Shown piece after piece: positions 38,115 to 48,915 of a DNA stretch of 64,000 nucleotides. Below the pieces are notes generated by a model. That model did no database searches, was not told the DNA's origin, and saw only the letters and a list, made by a program, of their open reading frames with translations. The stretch lies in contig OZ018410.1 in the NCBI GenBank assembly GCA_963969595.1, positions 26,540,913 through 26,604,912 on the forward strand, given 5' to 3'. Every line of letters begins with the position of its first letter. Position 1 is the stretch's first letter. Source of the DNA: Neckera pumila (taxonomy: Eukaryota > Streptophyta > Bryopsida > Hypnales > Neckeraceae). A program made the position numbers and the translations under genes.

Positions 38115-39037
38115 CCCCTAAAGGACCAACATGCATTTTTTGGCCATATAGAAATTGTGGGCGGGTACGTGTGACTAGAGATATCTATATTTGAGGCTGA
38201 AATTTTAATAGAAGGTGGGGGCGAGGAATATCTTCATGTGTACCAAGTTTCATGACATTTCGAAATACGAGTCAAAAGTTGTGACCTAATATGTTACTTT
38301 TTTTCATAACTGGCCAATTTGGGCAAATCATAAAAAATCATTTTTTCCAAAATTGGTTTTTTGAAATTGGTTTTCTACATTTATATATACTTAAAAAGCT
38401 TTGAGTCATTCTATTTCAATCAATGAGTCAAAAATTATGAGGGTTTTTGAATTGCGGGCAATTATGGATTCTCTACTCTTAAAAAAACTTTAAAGTCGTT
38501 TATTTAACTCAATTTTCAATATTTTTGGAAAAAACAAAATCCTAGGATGTAGATTGGTTATTACAACATTACAACCGTTGGGATTGGCATTTTAAATTCC
38601 ATGACTAAATTTTTAACAATTTAGGATTTTGAACCATTTTCTACTTCTTTCTACTTACTATTTTTTTCCTATATGTTGTACAATTCCAAATGATGTGAAA
38701 TTTTTCAAGCATATAGACAACTTGTTTAGGAAACTTAATTCAAAGAAGCACCACCTTTATCGGCATTTTTTCATTGAAAAGTGAGCTTGCAAAGCGCAGC
38801 TGCCCAGTTTTTCCGCAGGATTGAAAAAATGGTTTTCAAGACTTTGAATGCTTATATCTTATGATCCACACAGTGGAATTTTCTGAAATTTTTACCACAT
38901 GTTTTCAAAATATCATACTACAAGATCCTATGGTTACATGTGTCAAAAATTGTTTTTTCCCAAAAATTTGGTAGTTGTATTAGAAATGGCAGTTTTGGAG
39001 CGTTTTTGGTGATTACATAGTCATGAAACTTTAGGGG
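38115..39037 (+). mobile_element. Long TTAA-flanked element, complete copy (subfamily B)
   Basis: A 923-bp unit starting CCCCTAAAGGACCAACATG and ending GAAACTTTAGGGG before TTAA (39038-39041). The left flank is GAAA, so that side of the TTAA duplication has mutated or was lost. Collinear end to end with 11580-12504. Non-coding. Confidence 0.65.
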
Positions 39038-39354
39038 TTAAAACAGTTGTCAATCGGATCATTCCACTTCCAATAGAACTTAGTTCAAAGCATTTTATAG
39101 AAAATACAGTGAAGCAACATTATCATCAAGTACTTGTCATAGTTCCAAGAACCATTCTAGTAGATACTTGAATGCATCATGTGAGAGAATTATGTCAAGG
39201 TCTAATGAGGAAATTGTAACCAGATATAAAAATATCCTTGAGGTAAAGCTTCATACTATGAAGCATAGAGAATGTAACCCATACAAACATTTTTTCTTTT
39301 TGAGGACTAAATAGGAAAGTAGGAAAAACTTCCTAAACTTGATGTTCCATGTGT

Positions 39355-39600
39355 CTTCATGAGGAAGTAGGCCTCACCTGTGCCCGTCCCAATAACAACC
39401 CACAAAATGTGACGTTAGAGAGGTTGCACGAGGTGTCTTCAACCTAACAACAGTTGCTATCGTTGTCACATAAAAACAACAAAGAAACTCAAGTCCATTC
39501 CTAAGTCCATGTTACAACAAGGCTAGAATTAAAATTGCAAAACTTCCACAACCTGACTACTTAAGGATGCCTGTGTAGCAGCCATGTTTGCCCAAAACCT
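39355..39600 (-). pseudogene. Duplicated gene fragment (exon-like), copy 2
   Basis: Partner of 36905-37170 with the same order of features: a start-like CAT context near 39583, DTSCNLSNVTFCG and a GCACAG/GTGAGG donor. In-frame stops lie in the part before DTSCNLS, so this copy looks dead. Confidence 0.3.
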
Positions 39601-40378
39601 CCTAAGCTCAGTCTCAATCCAAGACTGTACAGCAAATGAAACTCACGGCAGCAAAGCAGTGTAACCAAGCAAACAGAGCTAGAGAAGATTCCAAGTTCAG
39701 ATGAAGGAAACACTGATAGAGAGACTATTTTTAAAGACTTGGGCAATCATTTCTAGACTCAGTTAGTCAGTACTGCAAGGAGTATAGTGAGAATAGGCTA
39801 CAAGTCAGTTTGAAGATGGAAGATCAACCACCTGGTGCCAATAAATCTTCATGGTGGCCGTTAGAGGCTATAATCACATTGGTTTTAATTAGAACCAAGT
39901 CAGTAATGGTATGAGAGCCACCAAATCTAATTTCCCAACCCAAAATCATGAAGAGTATGATCTGGGTGCAAATTAGGAGCCCATCTATAATAGAAATGGA
40001 GGTTATTTCCAGAGAGCCGGACTGATGTTTCCTTTTTTCCCCTGGGTTTTCTTAATGCTCACCACCCTTTTCCAAAAAGAAAAAAAGAAATGGAGGTTAT
40101 TTATCCTCCCAGATGGTAATTAACATTAGTTTGTGTAAGTAAGCACTTTAAATGTCCCAGTTGTCATACAAGCTGTGACCATTTGCTGTGATGGTTAGTT
40201 GAACAGTATAGATTCATTGGACACTTAGTTTCTGCTACTAGTATGTCAATTGGCTACCATAGAAAATGTAGTCAAGATATATTTAAATAAAGGAGTTAAG
40301 AAAATATTAGAAATCAAACACATAGGCTTTTATCGTATGCCTCAAGGACAAGAATTTGTAGAATAACTTATACGGATT
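39601..40378. other. Gene-free stretch
   Basis: No gene or repeat boundary supported. Confidence 0.4.
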
Positions 40379-40850
40379 ACAACATGTCCAAGGCCATGTA
40401 GTGAAAAAATATATAGGAAGTTTAAATCTAAATATTTTCCACTATAAATGATGTCATTCCAATCACAACATGCCCTAGGCCATGTAGTGAAAATAAAGAA
40501 GTGTGAATCTAAATATTTCCCACTATGAGTGATGTCGCTCCAGTCACAACATGTCCAAAGTCATGTAGTGAAAAAAATGGGAAGTGTAAATCTAAATATA
40601 CCCCACTATGTATGATATCATTCCTATCCCAACATGTCCAAGGCCATGCAATGAAGAAAATAGGAAGTGTGAATCTAAATTTATTCCACTATGTATGATG
40701 TCATTCCTATCACAATATGTCCAAGGTTATGTAATGAAAAAAGGGGAGTGTAAGTCTAAATATCTATCATCATGAATAGACTTATCTAAATCAATACATG
40801 TCAAGGCCATATAGAGAAAAAAATTGGAGAATATAAATATGAAATATGTA
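40379..40850. repeat. 81-86-bp tandem repeat
   Basis: Units start at 40379, 40465, 40546, 40629, 40712 and 40793 (last one partial). Each carries ACAACATGTCCAAGGCCATG, a run of A, AAGTGTAAATCTAAATAT and CCACTATGTATGATGTCATT. Middle units are most alike; the last is diverged and runs into an AT-rich microsatellite at about 40930-40956. Confidence 0.8.
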
Positions 40851-40926
40851 TGTATATATAGCATGAGGTATATATCCATATAACATCTAAAAAAAATGTC
40901 TACATTTGTATGAAGACATATATAGG

Positions 40927-40957
<31 letters not shown>

Positions 40958-41441
40958 AATTTTGATATAAATATATATTAAAAACTTCTAAGTATATAGA
41001 ACTCTTAGAATGCATATTCATATAAAGGTATAAGTTGATAGCAAAGATAAGTGCTAGAATTAGAAATTTGGAAAAAAGAAAGAAAAGAAAGAAAGAAAAG
41101 AAAGAAAAGATTGTGACATTGACAAGACTATGAAAATACTATGCTTCAAAAAAGAATTCAATAAATAATATTTTAAAATCTTGAAAAATTAACCAAATTA
41201 GATGTTAAAATTGTGAACTTAAAGAAAAGAAAATCTTGGAAAAGTAATACATATTCAATTTTTGGTTTCAAAATTTATTGAAAATTATTGGATAATGTAG
41301 TGGTAGATCTATTTGTATAAATATAGTCAATAGACCATATTTTATTAAAAAAATTTAGAACCATCATTAAATTATTATTCTAAGCTACTACATTTCATAA
41401 TACATCTCCACAAGTTTGGTAATGAGGAGTTCTAGACTATT
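40851..41441. other. Gene-free stretch with simple repeats
   Basis: Contains (AT)n at 40930-40956 and an AAAGA-rich tract at 41073-41110. No gene. Confidence 0.5.
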
Positions 41442-41582
41442 CATTAGAGAAAAATTAGCCCTTCGGAGGACCTCTTGAGATTGACATGCCAAACTATTTC
41501 AAGCTTGGCCTGTCAATCTAAAAATGTACCCCTGTTGAGCAGTCAAAGTGTATGACTGCTTGCGGAAGCAATCAAATTTTGT

Positions 41583-41616
<34 letters not shown>

Positions 41617-41773
41617 ATGTACTTGTAAAACTGGGTTCCTACACCAATGTCACTGCAATTTCAGCTACACGGAAATAAAGGGAAAACAAAATTTTCAGCC
41701 CGAAAAACAAAATTTCAGGGTACTAAAGGGGGCTATAGAGAGGCCCTCCGAAGGGCTGATTTTTTCTCTAATG
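41442..41773. mobile_element. CATTAGAG inverted-repeat element, short copy
   Basis: A 332-bp unit. Its left end CATTAGAGAAAAATTAGCCC and the reverse complement of its right end, CATTAGAGAAAAAATCAGCC, agree for about 35 bp (through CTTCGGAGG.CCTCT) with about four differences. The interior has a 28-T run at 41585-41612. A further end-like copy (CATTAGAGGGGTTTGGGGG) starts at 41937. No clear target duplication and no coding region. Confidence 0.65.
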
Positions 41774-42515
41774 CCTGATTGCATGATTCTTAAAGGATTA
41801 ATTTTCAACTAAATATTAAAAAAAAAAAATCAAATCCAAAATTATGAATGCAACAATTGAAAAGCATGAAGTTGCATAAAAATTTGGAAAAATTCCAAAA
41901 AATTACTTCCAAAATTTTGAAATACATTCATTCATACATTAGAGGGGTTTGGGGGACCTTGGAAGACTGTTTTAGGCCCATTCCCCAGTCTGCCCAGATT
42001 CAATGAATGACGGTATGTGTGTGTTAGATTTTTTTTCTCAAAAAAATAAATATATATATATCTATATGTATATACCAGAATATCATTTTAAGCAAAAAAG
42101 AAAAATTCCAAAAAGGACATGACAATCGCTGTACCACGTCAGCTAGCTGCTGCAGCTACGTTCCCGCAATCGGGGAACGCATGGAAACTCACAGTCTCCC
42201 AACACCTCGAAATCTCCTCTTATGATTAGTTCTATACAAGGTCTTAGTTTTTTTGACCTTCTTATCAATCACTTCCCTATTTATGTCTTGGAAATCCTTA
42301 AGAAATTCAATTAGATTTGGCTTTGCACACCATTCTTTAAAGTGCAAAAATTTTGTGCAGATTGATTTTGAAGATCCAAAATTCATTTACAGGAAATTTT
42401 TGCTTGGACTATTGGCAATCTACCTCCCTTTTTATGTAGTTATAATCATCATAGACTTGAGGCCACTTGTTGGCCCTTGCCTTCAGCGATGGACATTGCA
42501 ATCTGTGTCATTTAA
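41774..42515. other. Gene-free stretch
   Basis: Contains a partial CATTAGAG-type end at 41937-42005. Open frames on both strands around 42190-42550 lack motifs and run into a transposon end at 42516. Confidence 0.4.
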
Positions 42516-42740
42516 CTCTAGAAGGACACCATGGATATTTAGTGTTTGATAGATGAAAAAAATCCTTCTATATAGGTGTCAAAAAATATAGATGTTCATT
42601 ATTGAGATTTTGGGTGAAAAGAGAAGGTCTTACACAGTAGTTTGACCTCCAATGAGTGCTCTTGGATTTTTTTAAGCAAATGATTTCATAGAGTACATTA
42701 AAGGTTGATTTTCACAATGACTGTCCTGTCCTTTTTAGAG
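42516..42740 (-). mobile_element. Short TTAA-flanked miniature transposon, copy 2
   Basis: A 225-bp unit starting CTCTAGAAGGACACC after TTAA (42512-42515) and ending CCTTTTTAGAG before TTAG (a one-base variant of TTAA). It is related, in reverse orientation, to 61241-61465 and 970-1191, sharing for example TAGTTTGACCTCCAATGAGT. A separate GGTCCTTTAGGGGTTAA end of the same family lies at 42870-42886. Confidence 0.55.
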
Positions 42741-43155
42741 TTAGGAAAGGCCTTAAATTAATTGCAACTTATCTCCTAACTTGACACTTGTTATAGATTA
42801 TCAAACAAGTAAATTTGGATAGCAACAAAAATGACAGTTTTTAGTCGTTTCAAAGCCAAAAAATGCCTTGGTCCTTTAGGGGTTAATATGTGATTGTAGG
42901 ATAAAACCATGCTCAACAAAAAGACAAGTTTTAGGAATTAACCACAGCACAAAATTTGGATTTATGCATGGATTTAGAAAAGGTAATGACTACTTTCTTT
43001 ACATTTATATATATTCAAAAGTTTGGTCATAGTCTTGTTGTCACCTTATTTCAAAGCCTTTGGAGCATTGGGAAGTATCCAAACCATTTGGAGGTTTTAG
43101 CTAGATTTTAATTTTAGCTATAGATTTTGTCACTATTGACTATTTGAGCATTTAA
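42741..43155. other. Gene-free spacer
   Basis: Contains an orphan right end of the TTAA family at 42870-42886. Nothing else. Confidence 0.4.
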
Positions 43156-44309
43156 CCCCTGAAGGACTAAATCCATTGTAAAATAGTCAAACATTATGTT
43201 TGAGCTAAATTTAATCTTCTAAATTGTGTTCAAATATCAATCTTATATTTTTATTATATGAAACTAGAAATATGAATTGTCTATTATTATAAAAAGTTCA
43301 CTTTATTTTGTGACAAATTGTCATAGTTATCATTTTGTAGCTAAAAGTGAATGTTAGAATGATGGTTAGAATGAAAAGATAATTTTATAATTTAAGTTAA
43401 ATAAATATTTTAAGAGAAAAAAAATAGAATGAACCATACACAATATTGTGTAATTGGATTTTGATACTTTGAGTTTGCAATTGCAATAATTCTTTCAATT
43501 TTCAATTTTTCAAAATTTTAAAATGGGGCAGAACCAAAACTTGTCAAACTTCACTATCCTTGTTTGAAACATATATTCCTTCTATCCCAAATGATCTTCC
43601 TATTAGAGAAAATTTTTCAAATTAAGACTCAAAATAGCATTTTAAATTCCATTTCGCTTTGTAAGTAGAGTTTGTTGCACTTGTATTGTCTTAGAAAATT
43701 TGAGTTTTGGAGCCCTTTTCAAAGTATTGGAGTACTTAAAAGTGGAATTTTTGGGGCATTTTCAAGGAGCACTAGTAGGCACTTCATTGTCGAGTGTGAA
43801 GTCATCATTTTGTCAGCAATTAGTAGGGGCCCAAGACCATGCACTATAAGAAACCCGTGTTTTTGACATCCATCAAGTTGATATGAAAACATGTAGGTGT
43901 CTAGAAAAATCCGCCAAGAAAAACATGGGTTTGCTATTGTGATGTGTGGGGCCTCTATTATGCCTTGTAGAGCTTCATCTCTTGAAATTGGAAAATACTC
44001 AAGAAAATGTAGAAAATAAGAATAAACAATGTTGATTGACCCCTTAAGTCATTTCATTTGTTTGTCGATTGATGATTGATCAAAGTTGTTTTGTTGGTCC
44101 AATAATAACAATCAAAAACCAAACCAATTATGACCAATTTGCAACGTCACAAAGTACAACAAGAAGATCATTTTGGGATAGAAAATCAAGGCCAATGAGA
44201 AGATCATTTTGGGATAGAGGGAGTACCAAAAATGAATATTTTGAAAGTTACAATCAGTTGACCAAGGCATATCCACTTTTTCAATGCCACTTTTTCGATG
44301 CTTTAGGGG
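43156..44309. mobile_element. TTAA-flanked element interrupted by a Stowaway MITE
   Basis: The left end CCCCTGAAGGAC follows TTAA (43152-43155). The right end GATGCTTTAGGGG precedes TTAC. With the nested Stowaway unit (43576-44223) and its duplicated TA removed, the host is about 504 bp, so it is a third length class of the TTAA family. Pairing of the two ends rests on their sequence only. Confidence 0.45.
43576..44223. mobile_element. Stowaway-like MITE with TA target duplication
   Basis: A 648-bp unit. Left end TTCCTTCTATCCCAAATGAT; the minus-strand reading of the right end is CTCCCTCTATCCCAAAATGA, both continuing into TCTTC. TA flanks both sides (43574-43575 and 44224-44225), as expected for Tc1/mariner Stowaway elements. 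The right end is partly duplicated (AGAAGATCATTTTGGGATAG occurs twice, near 44161 and 44198). A CACTATAAGAAACC motif at 43842 inside it resembles a CACTA end without a partner. Confidence 0.7.
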
Positions 44310-44432
44310 TTACACGTTGAGTGAAGAACCTTGTTGATGCTTTGACTTCTGAGTTTGCTGTTCTGATAAATAATCTTGGCTGAACTTTAAAAGTCATAAT
44401 TCCTTTCAAAGTGCAACAATTCTTCTAAGATT

Positions 44433-44745
44433 TTGTTTTGCCAGGAACCAGCCAGGATAAGTGAGGCTAAACTTGATGACGCTCGATCACGTTTGTGCTG
44501 ACTAACTTAGTTCTGCTGCACTGCTCTGCTTCACGAGGTTGGACAAGTATGATTCTCAATTGGAAAATTTGATGGAAATCGTTTGTTGTCTGTGAATAAA
44601 CATATCCAATGGTCTGAATATCTTCAATAGACTGAGGCGAAAGGGTGTTCTGTTGCAGACTGCAAAGCTCAAGTATGGAACGGGCGGGACATTCTTTCAT
44701 ATAGTAGAAGCTGGTGTGAGCCGGAGTGTTGAAGATTTGAAGCTA
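44433..44745 (+). pseudogene. Exon-like gene fragment, family unknown
   Basis: The segment begins after an acceptor-like TTTTGCCAG and ends at a donor-like GAAGCTA/GTAAGTGC. Its last part reads ISNGLNIFNRLRRKGVLLQT, then AKLKYGTGGTFFHIVEAGV, which looks like real protein sequence. Upstream, similar-looking peptide pieces fall in other frames and are broken by stops. It is therefore probably a relic of a spliced gene. A minus-strand frame covers the same region but looks like a shadow. I cannot name the family. Confidence 0.3.
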
Positions 44746-45747
44746 GTAAGTGCACTCTTTTTTATATTCAATTAAGTGAGCTTCACTGATGTAACTTCCA
44801 TTATTCTCGTTGAATTTCCCTGGTTTGGGAAGAGTAATCCTTAACACCTAGTAGCGTCTGGAGTCATTGCTGGAGATACTGGAGAGCGAAGATTGAGCAC
44901 TTGATGAGTGGCAATTATTGCACTGTTATCCTCACCGATCCACGAAGTAAACGAGCGAGATCTCAAAGAAAGTACTCAACGTTCAGATCAGCGATCCCAG
45001 AACCTATTAGGGTAAATTAGCCAATAGGCTGTAGCTGTGGAGTGCAAGGGAGCTATTCCTGCAACCCCTAATTCCGTTGTTAGAAACACGGAGATATTTT
45101 TGAATCTGAAAAGTCAAAGTTTTACTATTTTTTATTTTTTGAGTACATGGGAAGTTGCTATATGTCAAAAAATTTAGTGCAAGAGTGAAAGTTAGTGTTT
45201 CTCATTCCATATGGCAAAATTGCTAAATGATAAAACAAAATGCTGTGCACTAAGCTACATAATGTCAATTTCAGTTGCAAAGTTCAAAACAAATTTGCAC
45301 AATAATGTATTTAAAAAGAAGTGTTATAATTTCTCCATTGAGAATCTAAGTCCTATACTCCTATACTCCTATCTGAAAAATGCCTAGCTCCAAATGAGAA
45401 TCTAAGTCCTATACTCCTATCTAAAAAATGCCACGAACAAGGGAATTGATACCTTTAAACTGCCCGATTGCAGTGTTCGTGTTCTGCGTACACCACAAGA
45501 CAAACAAGACACATTAGAGGGTTAAGACAAGACACACCACAAGACACAAAAAATGCCAAGGGAACCCCAAGCTCCTCCAGTATCACGCCTCAGTCATGGC
45601 AGTCTTAGGTAGCAAGTCGCACCAGTCTCAGGCAGCAAGTTCTGCTGTGTTGAGTCAAGACGAACTTCAGTGGCAAGGTAAGCCTAACCTCATGAAAACT
45701 AAAGAAACATAAATCCATGGAGAGGATACTGGTCTTGGTGCTCTATT
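44746..45747. other. Gene-free stretch downstream of a hAT pseudogene
   Basis: No gene supported. The phrase GAGAATCTAAGTCCTATACT is duplicated at about 45340 and 45400. CAGTGTTCG at 45471 resembles a hAT terminal repeat, but I found no matching inverted end beyond the transposase. Confidence 0.4.
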
Positions 45748-48700
45748 TTACATGTCCCCTTGCCGGCCAACCTTTACTGCACTTTTCCAGGACTCAATGG
45801 CTTCCGTGTAAGGAAAACTCTCAAGTGAAAAGTACTTTTGGCCAAACATGCGCACAACAAGGGGTAAATGCTTTCCTAACCTATTTTTTTGGCAAGATTT
45901 GAGGAACTTAAGAGTTGAGAAACACCTCTCATCTTCCACTGAACCAAGAACCAAGCAACAACCAATTTCAGCAAGCTTAAAGTACTTTGAGATCAGCTTA
46001 CTCAAATGCCGGGATTGGGAGAATTTACGCCACAGCTTAATGACAGGGTTAATGTGGAAGGGTGGGCCACAAGTAGCCTCTGCATCCGCCTTCATCGTAA
46101 TCTTGAACATGCCTTATTGGTTGCCAAGGTTGGACGCTGAGAGCACCTCCGGCACAGTATAGGGTAGCCCACCATCAGACAAAAGTTGTCCTTTATTTAC
46201 AGCCTTAGCCTTTGCATAAAATGACTTGAGCACCGCCAAGTGATGGGCGAAATTGTCTTCAGCACTATCTTGCCGCCAATACTGGGGATAGATGATCTCG
46301 AATGCATCGAGGAGCTCCTGCTGGGGGAACCTGTGATCAAGCTCGTCACAAAGAGACTGGCCAATCTGTGCAGCAATTGAATCCCACAAACATTACTACC
46401 CAATTTTCAAGCATTCATGCAATTTCAAGCATGCAAGCTTGTTTCAGCAATCAAAGGAAATCAAGCACTTTCACTTTCAAGCATTGAGTTAGCATTTAGT
46501 TTCAGGGTTACATTTTCAAGCATTCAATTACCAATTTACCATTCACTTTTAGGATTTCTATTTCAGCCATTCATTTTTAGGATTTGATTTTCAAGCATTC
46601 AATTCTAGACAGGCATTCAAAGCAAATCAACTAAAGATCCAAAAAGAAAACTAGAAATGAAGATAAGAATGGCCTATCCAAAACCACACTGCTGCAGCTG
46701 CATTGCTGCCTCAATCTTGCCGCCACAACACAGCCAAGACAACCACCTGAGAGGCTAAGAGAGAAGAGAAAAACAAAATGGGAACATAAGAGAAAAAAAA
46801 TTGGAAACCAAAGAGAAAAAAAAAATTGGAAGCCAAAGAGAAAAAAAAATTGGGAACCTAAACCTACACCATGACTCCAAATGCAAAAGAATTCAAAGAA
46901 AAAAGAATGAAGAGAGAAAACTAACCTGAAAATTGCCGCTCAATGTTGTCTTGCACTCGGTTGTAATCCTCTTGTGTAATATAGATCGATGCCCTTGTAG
47001 ACTTATCATGGCATCTTGCATAAACATGAGTTTCTCCATAATCAAACATCAAGTGAGAAATGCCGCTATCTCCAAGTAGAGGCCTCCATTGCATTGGGAT
47101 GTCTAGAGACAAAATGGACACAAGGTCACTGTAGCAAGGGAAATCTGCTTTGCCAAAAGCAGTTGCAGTATCCAGAAACATACGAGCCAATTCCTCCTGG
47201 CAGACCTTCATTGCTTGCATAAAGTCACATATGAAGATGTCACGGGCTTGCGACAGCTTGATCAAGCAGTGCATAGCATTGACAAGAGGAAGAAAGCATG
47301 CCAAGGAAAGCAAAAGCTCAATATCAGAGAGAAGGTCAAAGTTATCGGCAACCCCTGCGGGAGCCTTAGAACCAATGGCGCTAGTCATGTCGAGGCCCAT
47401 CTTCATGAGCAAGGTGCGGTTCTCAGACAAAATTCGAGCTGCAAGACTTCTCATCGAAATCCATCTGGTCTCCACGTTTCGGAGCATCTTGTTACCTTTA
47501 GTTTCCATGAGATCAGTTAACCTCTGCAACTCAGAATGACGTTTGTGGCTTCTGCAAAAGTAACTGTAAACAGCCTGGAACATACCCTCAAGTTGAGAGA
47601 CCATGGGAAATTTGGATAAAGTCTCAACCACAAGGTTCAAACAATGACTTACGCAATTGGCACCAATAAAAACCTGAGCCCATTTCTCTCGAATTTGTGT
47701 CATCACTCCAGTTCAAGATCCTTGAAACATGCTGACGCCGTCAACGCCAAAGCACACTACTTTTCGAGCAATGTCCTCACGCGTTAGCCCACCCTCACTC
47801 AACAAAGCATGCATAATGAGATCGGTCAAGTGGTCCACTGTACCACTATCTGAAACACAAGACAAATGCAGAAGGTGTAGAACCCGCTCCCAGCAATTCA
47901 TCACATACATGTGAACACCAAACCAGGAAGTGTTATCAACTGTTGTTATCTCATTGGCGCTGATAGAAATGATGCTGGCGGACTGGACAATAGACTTCAG
48001 GGCCGACAGGACAGACTCGTGGAGATGCTCGCTCATCTCCCACCCCGTAGTCTCCGACCAATGTTTACGGGGCAAATTTCTTACCTTTAGTTGCTTCAGC
48101 AACTGTTGCTGTCGCTAGTAGTCGCACATTGGGCGACTGTGGCTCAAGATATGAAAGAGGGTAGAAAACTGTACCTGCTTCCTCTTGAACTCACCCTCTA
48201 GGCCTCCAAGCAGTTGATCAGCAACAGTGGCGCCTCTATTCTGCCCCATCCAGAGCTTCACCAATTGCAAGTGCTTGCAATTGTGTTTCACGAATACGTT
48301 GCCTTTCTTCAAGTGAGCCAGGGGAACACCATCTTCTCAACAGGTGCGCTTACCTTCATGTTTCTCTAGATTATCGGCCTTGGGGACCATCACCTTCAGC
48401 CTTCCAATGATCGACGTACAATTGTGGCACACCACGCCCACGACGTCGCCCTCGGCATTGAACTCACCCTCAGCCCAAGCGAACTTGCAGGTCCAAACCT
48501 CCTGCCACCAACGCGTGATGGTCGTCGCGGTGGTCTTTGATTGTTTCCGCCCCGACTTTGCAGCCGTCGTCTTTGTTCTTTTCCTTGGCGGACCGTTGCC
48601 TTCGCCATCGCTCACACGATCAGGAGACGGGGACAAAAGATTGCTCACAGAATCGGGAGATGGAGACATAGAATCGGGAGACGGAGACACAATAGTGACC

Positions 48701-48915
48701 TCAGAAGTCGGGCAATTGCGGATCGGTGGACCATTCATAGATTGAGACAAATGAGTCTCCTAGACATGGGTGACATCCACCTCGCCAAACGCCACAGCAT
48801 CACGCGCAATTGCAGCAGCAGTCGGCGCCAAGTATTTTCCCAGGCCACTCGTGTTCCGGTTTGAGCCAAAGGTCTTCACTTGGAAATTGTCAGGGAGTTT
48901 CAAGCACGACGCCAT
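45748..48915 (-). pseudogene. BED zinc-finger hAT transposase pseudogene, nearly full length
   Basis: Exon 1 runs from an ATG at 48915 to a donor CAG/GTTAGT at about 46925, 663 codons in one frame with no frameshift and four stops (TAG 48760-48762, TGA 48337-48339, TAG 48115-48117, TGA 47713-47715). Order: acidic and Ser-Pro linker; BED-type zinc finger (WTCKFAWAEG, CHNC, then H and C in EKHEGKRTC, ending about 48340); RNase-H-like catalytic core (DNTSWFGVHMY, GVDGVSMFQGS, GANCVSHCLNLVVETLSKFP, NVETRWISMRSLAARILSEN). After an intron of about 540 bp, whose acceptor near 46360-46400 is unresolved, exon 2 carries YPQYWRQDSAEDNFAHHL, one TAA (46114-46116) and the dimerisation motif VEDERCFSTLKFLKSCQKNR. 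All five stops are one C-to-T change from CAG, CGA or CAA. The encoded enzyme would have moved hAT elements; this copy cannot be translated whole. Confidence 0.85.

Noticed and set aside
45748..48915. The stops in the hAT gene as sites of U-to-C RNA editing
   Set aside because: Stops of the TAA/TAG/TGA type restored by editing are known in organelles of ferns and hornworts, but this is a nuclear transposon with many stops and no organellar context; mutation is simpler.
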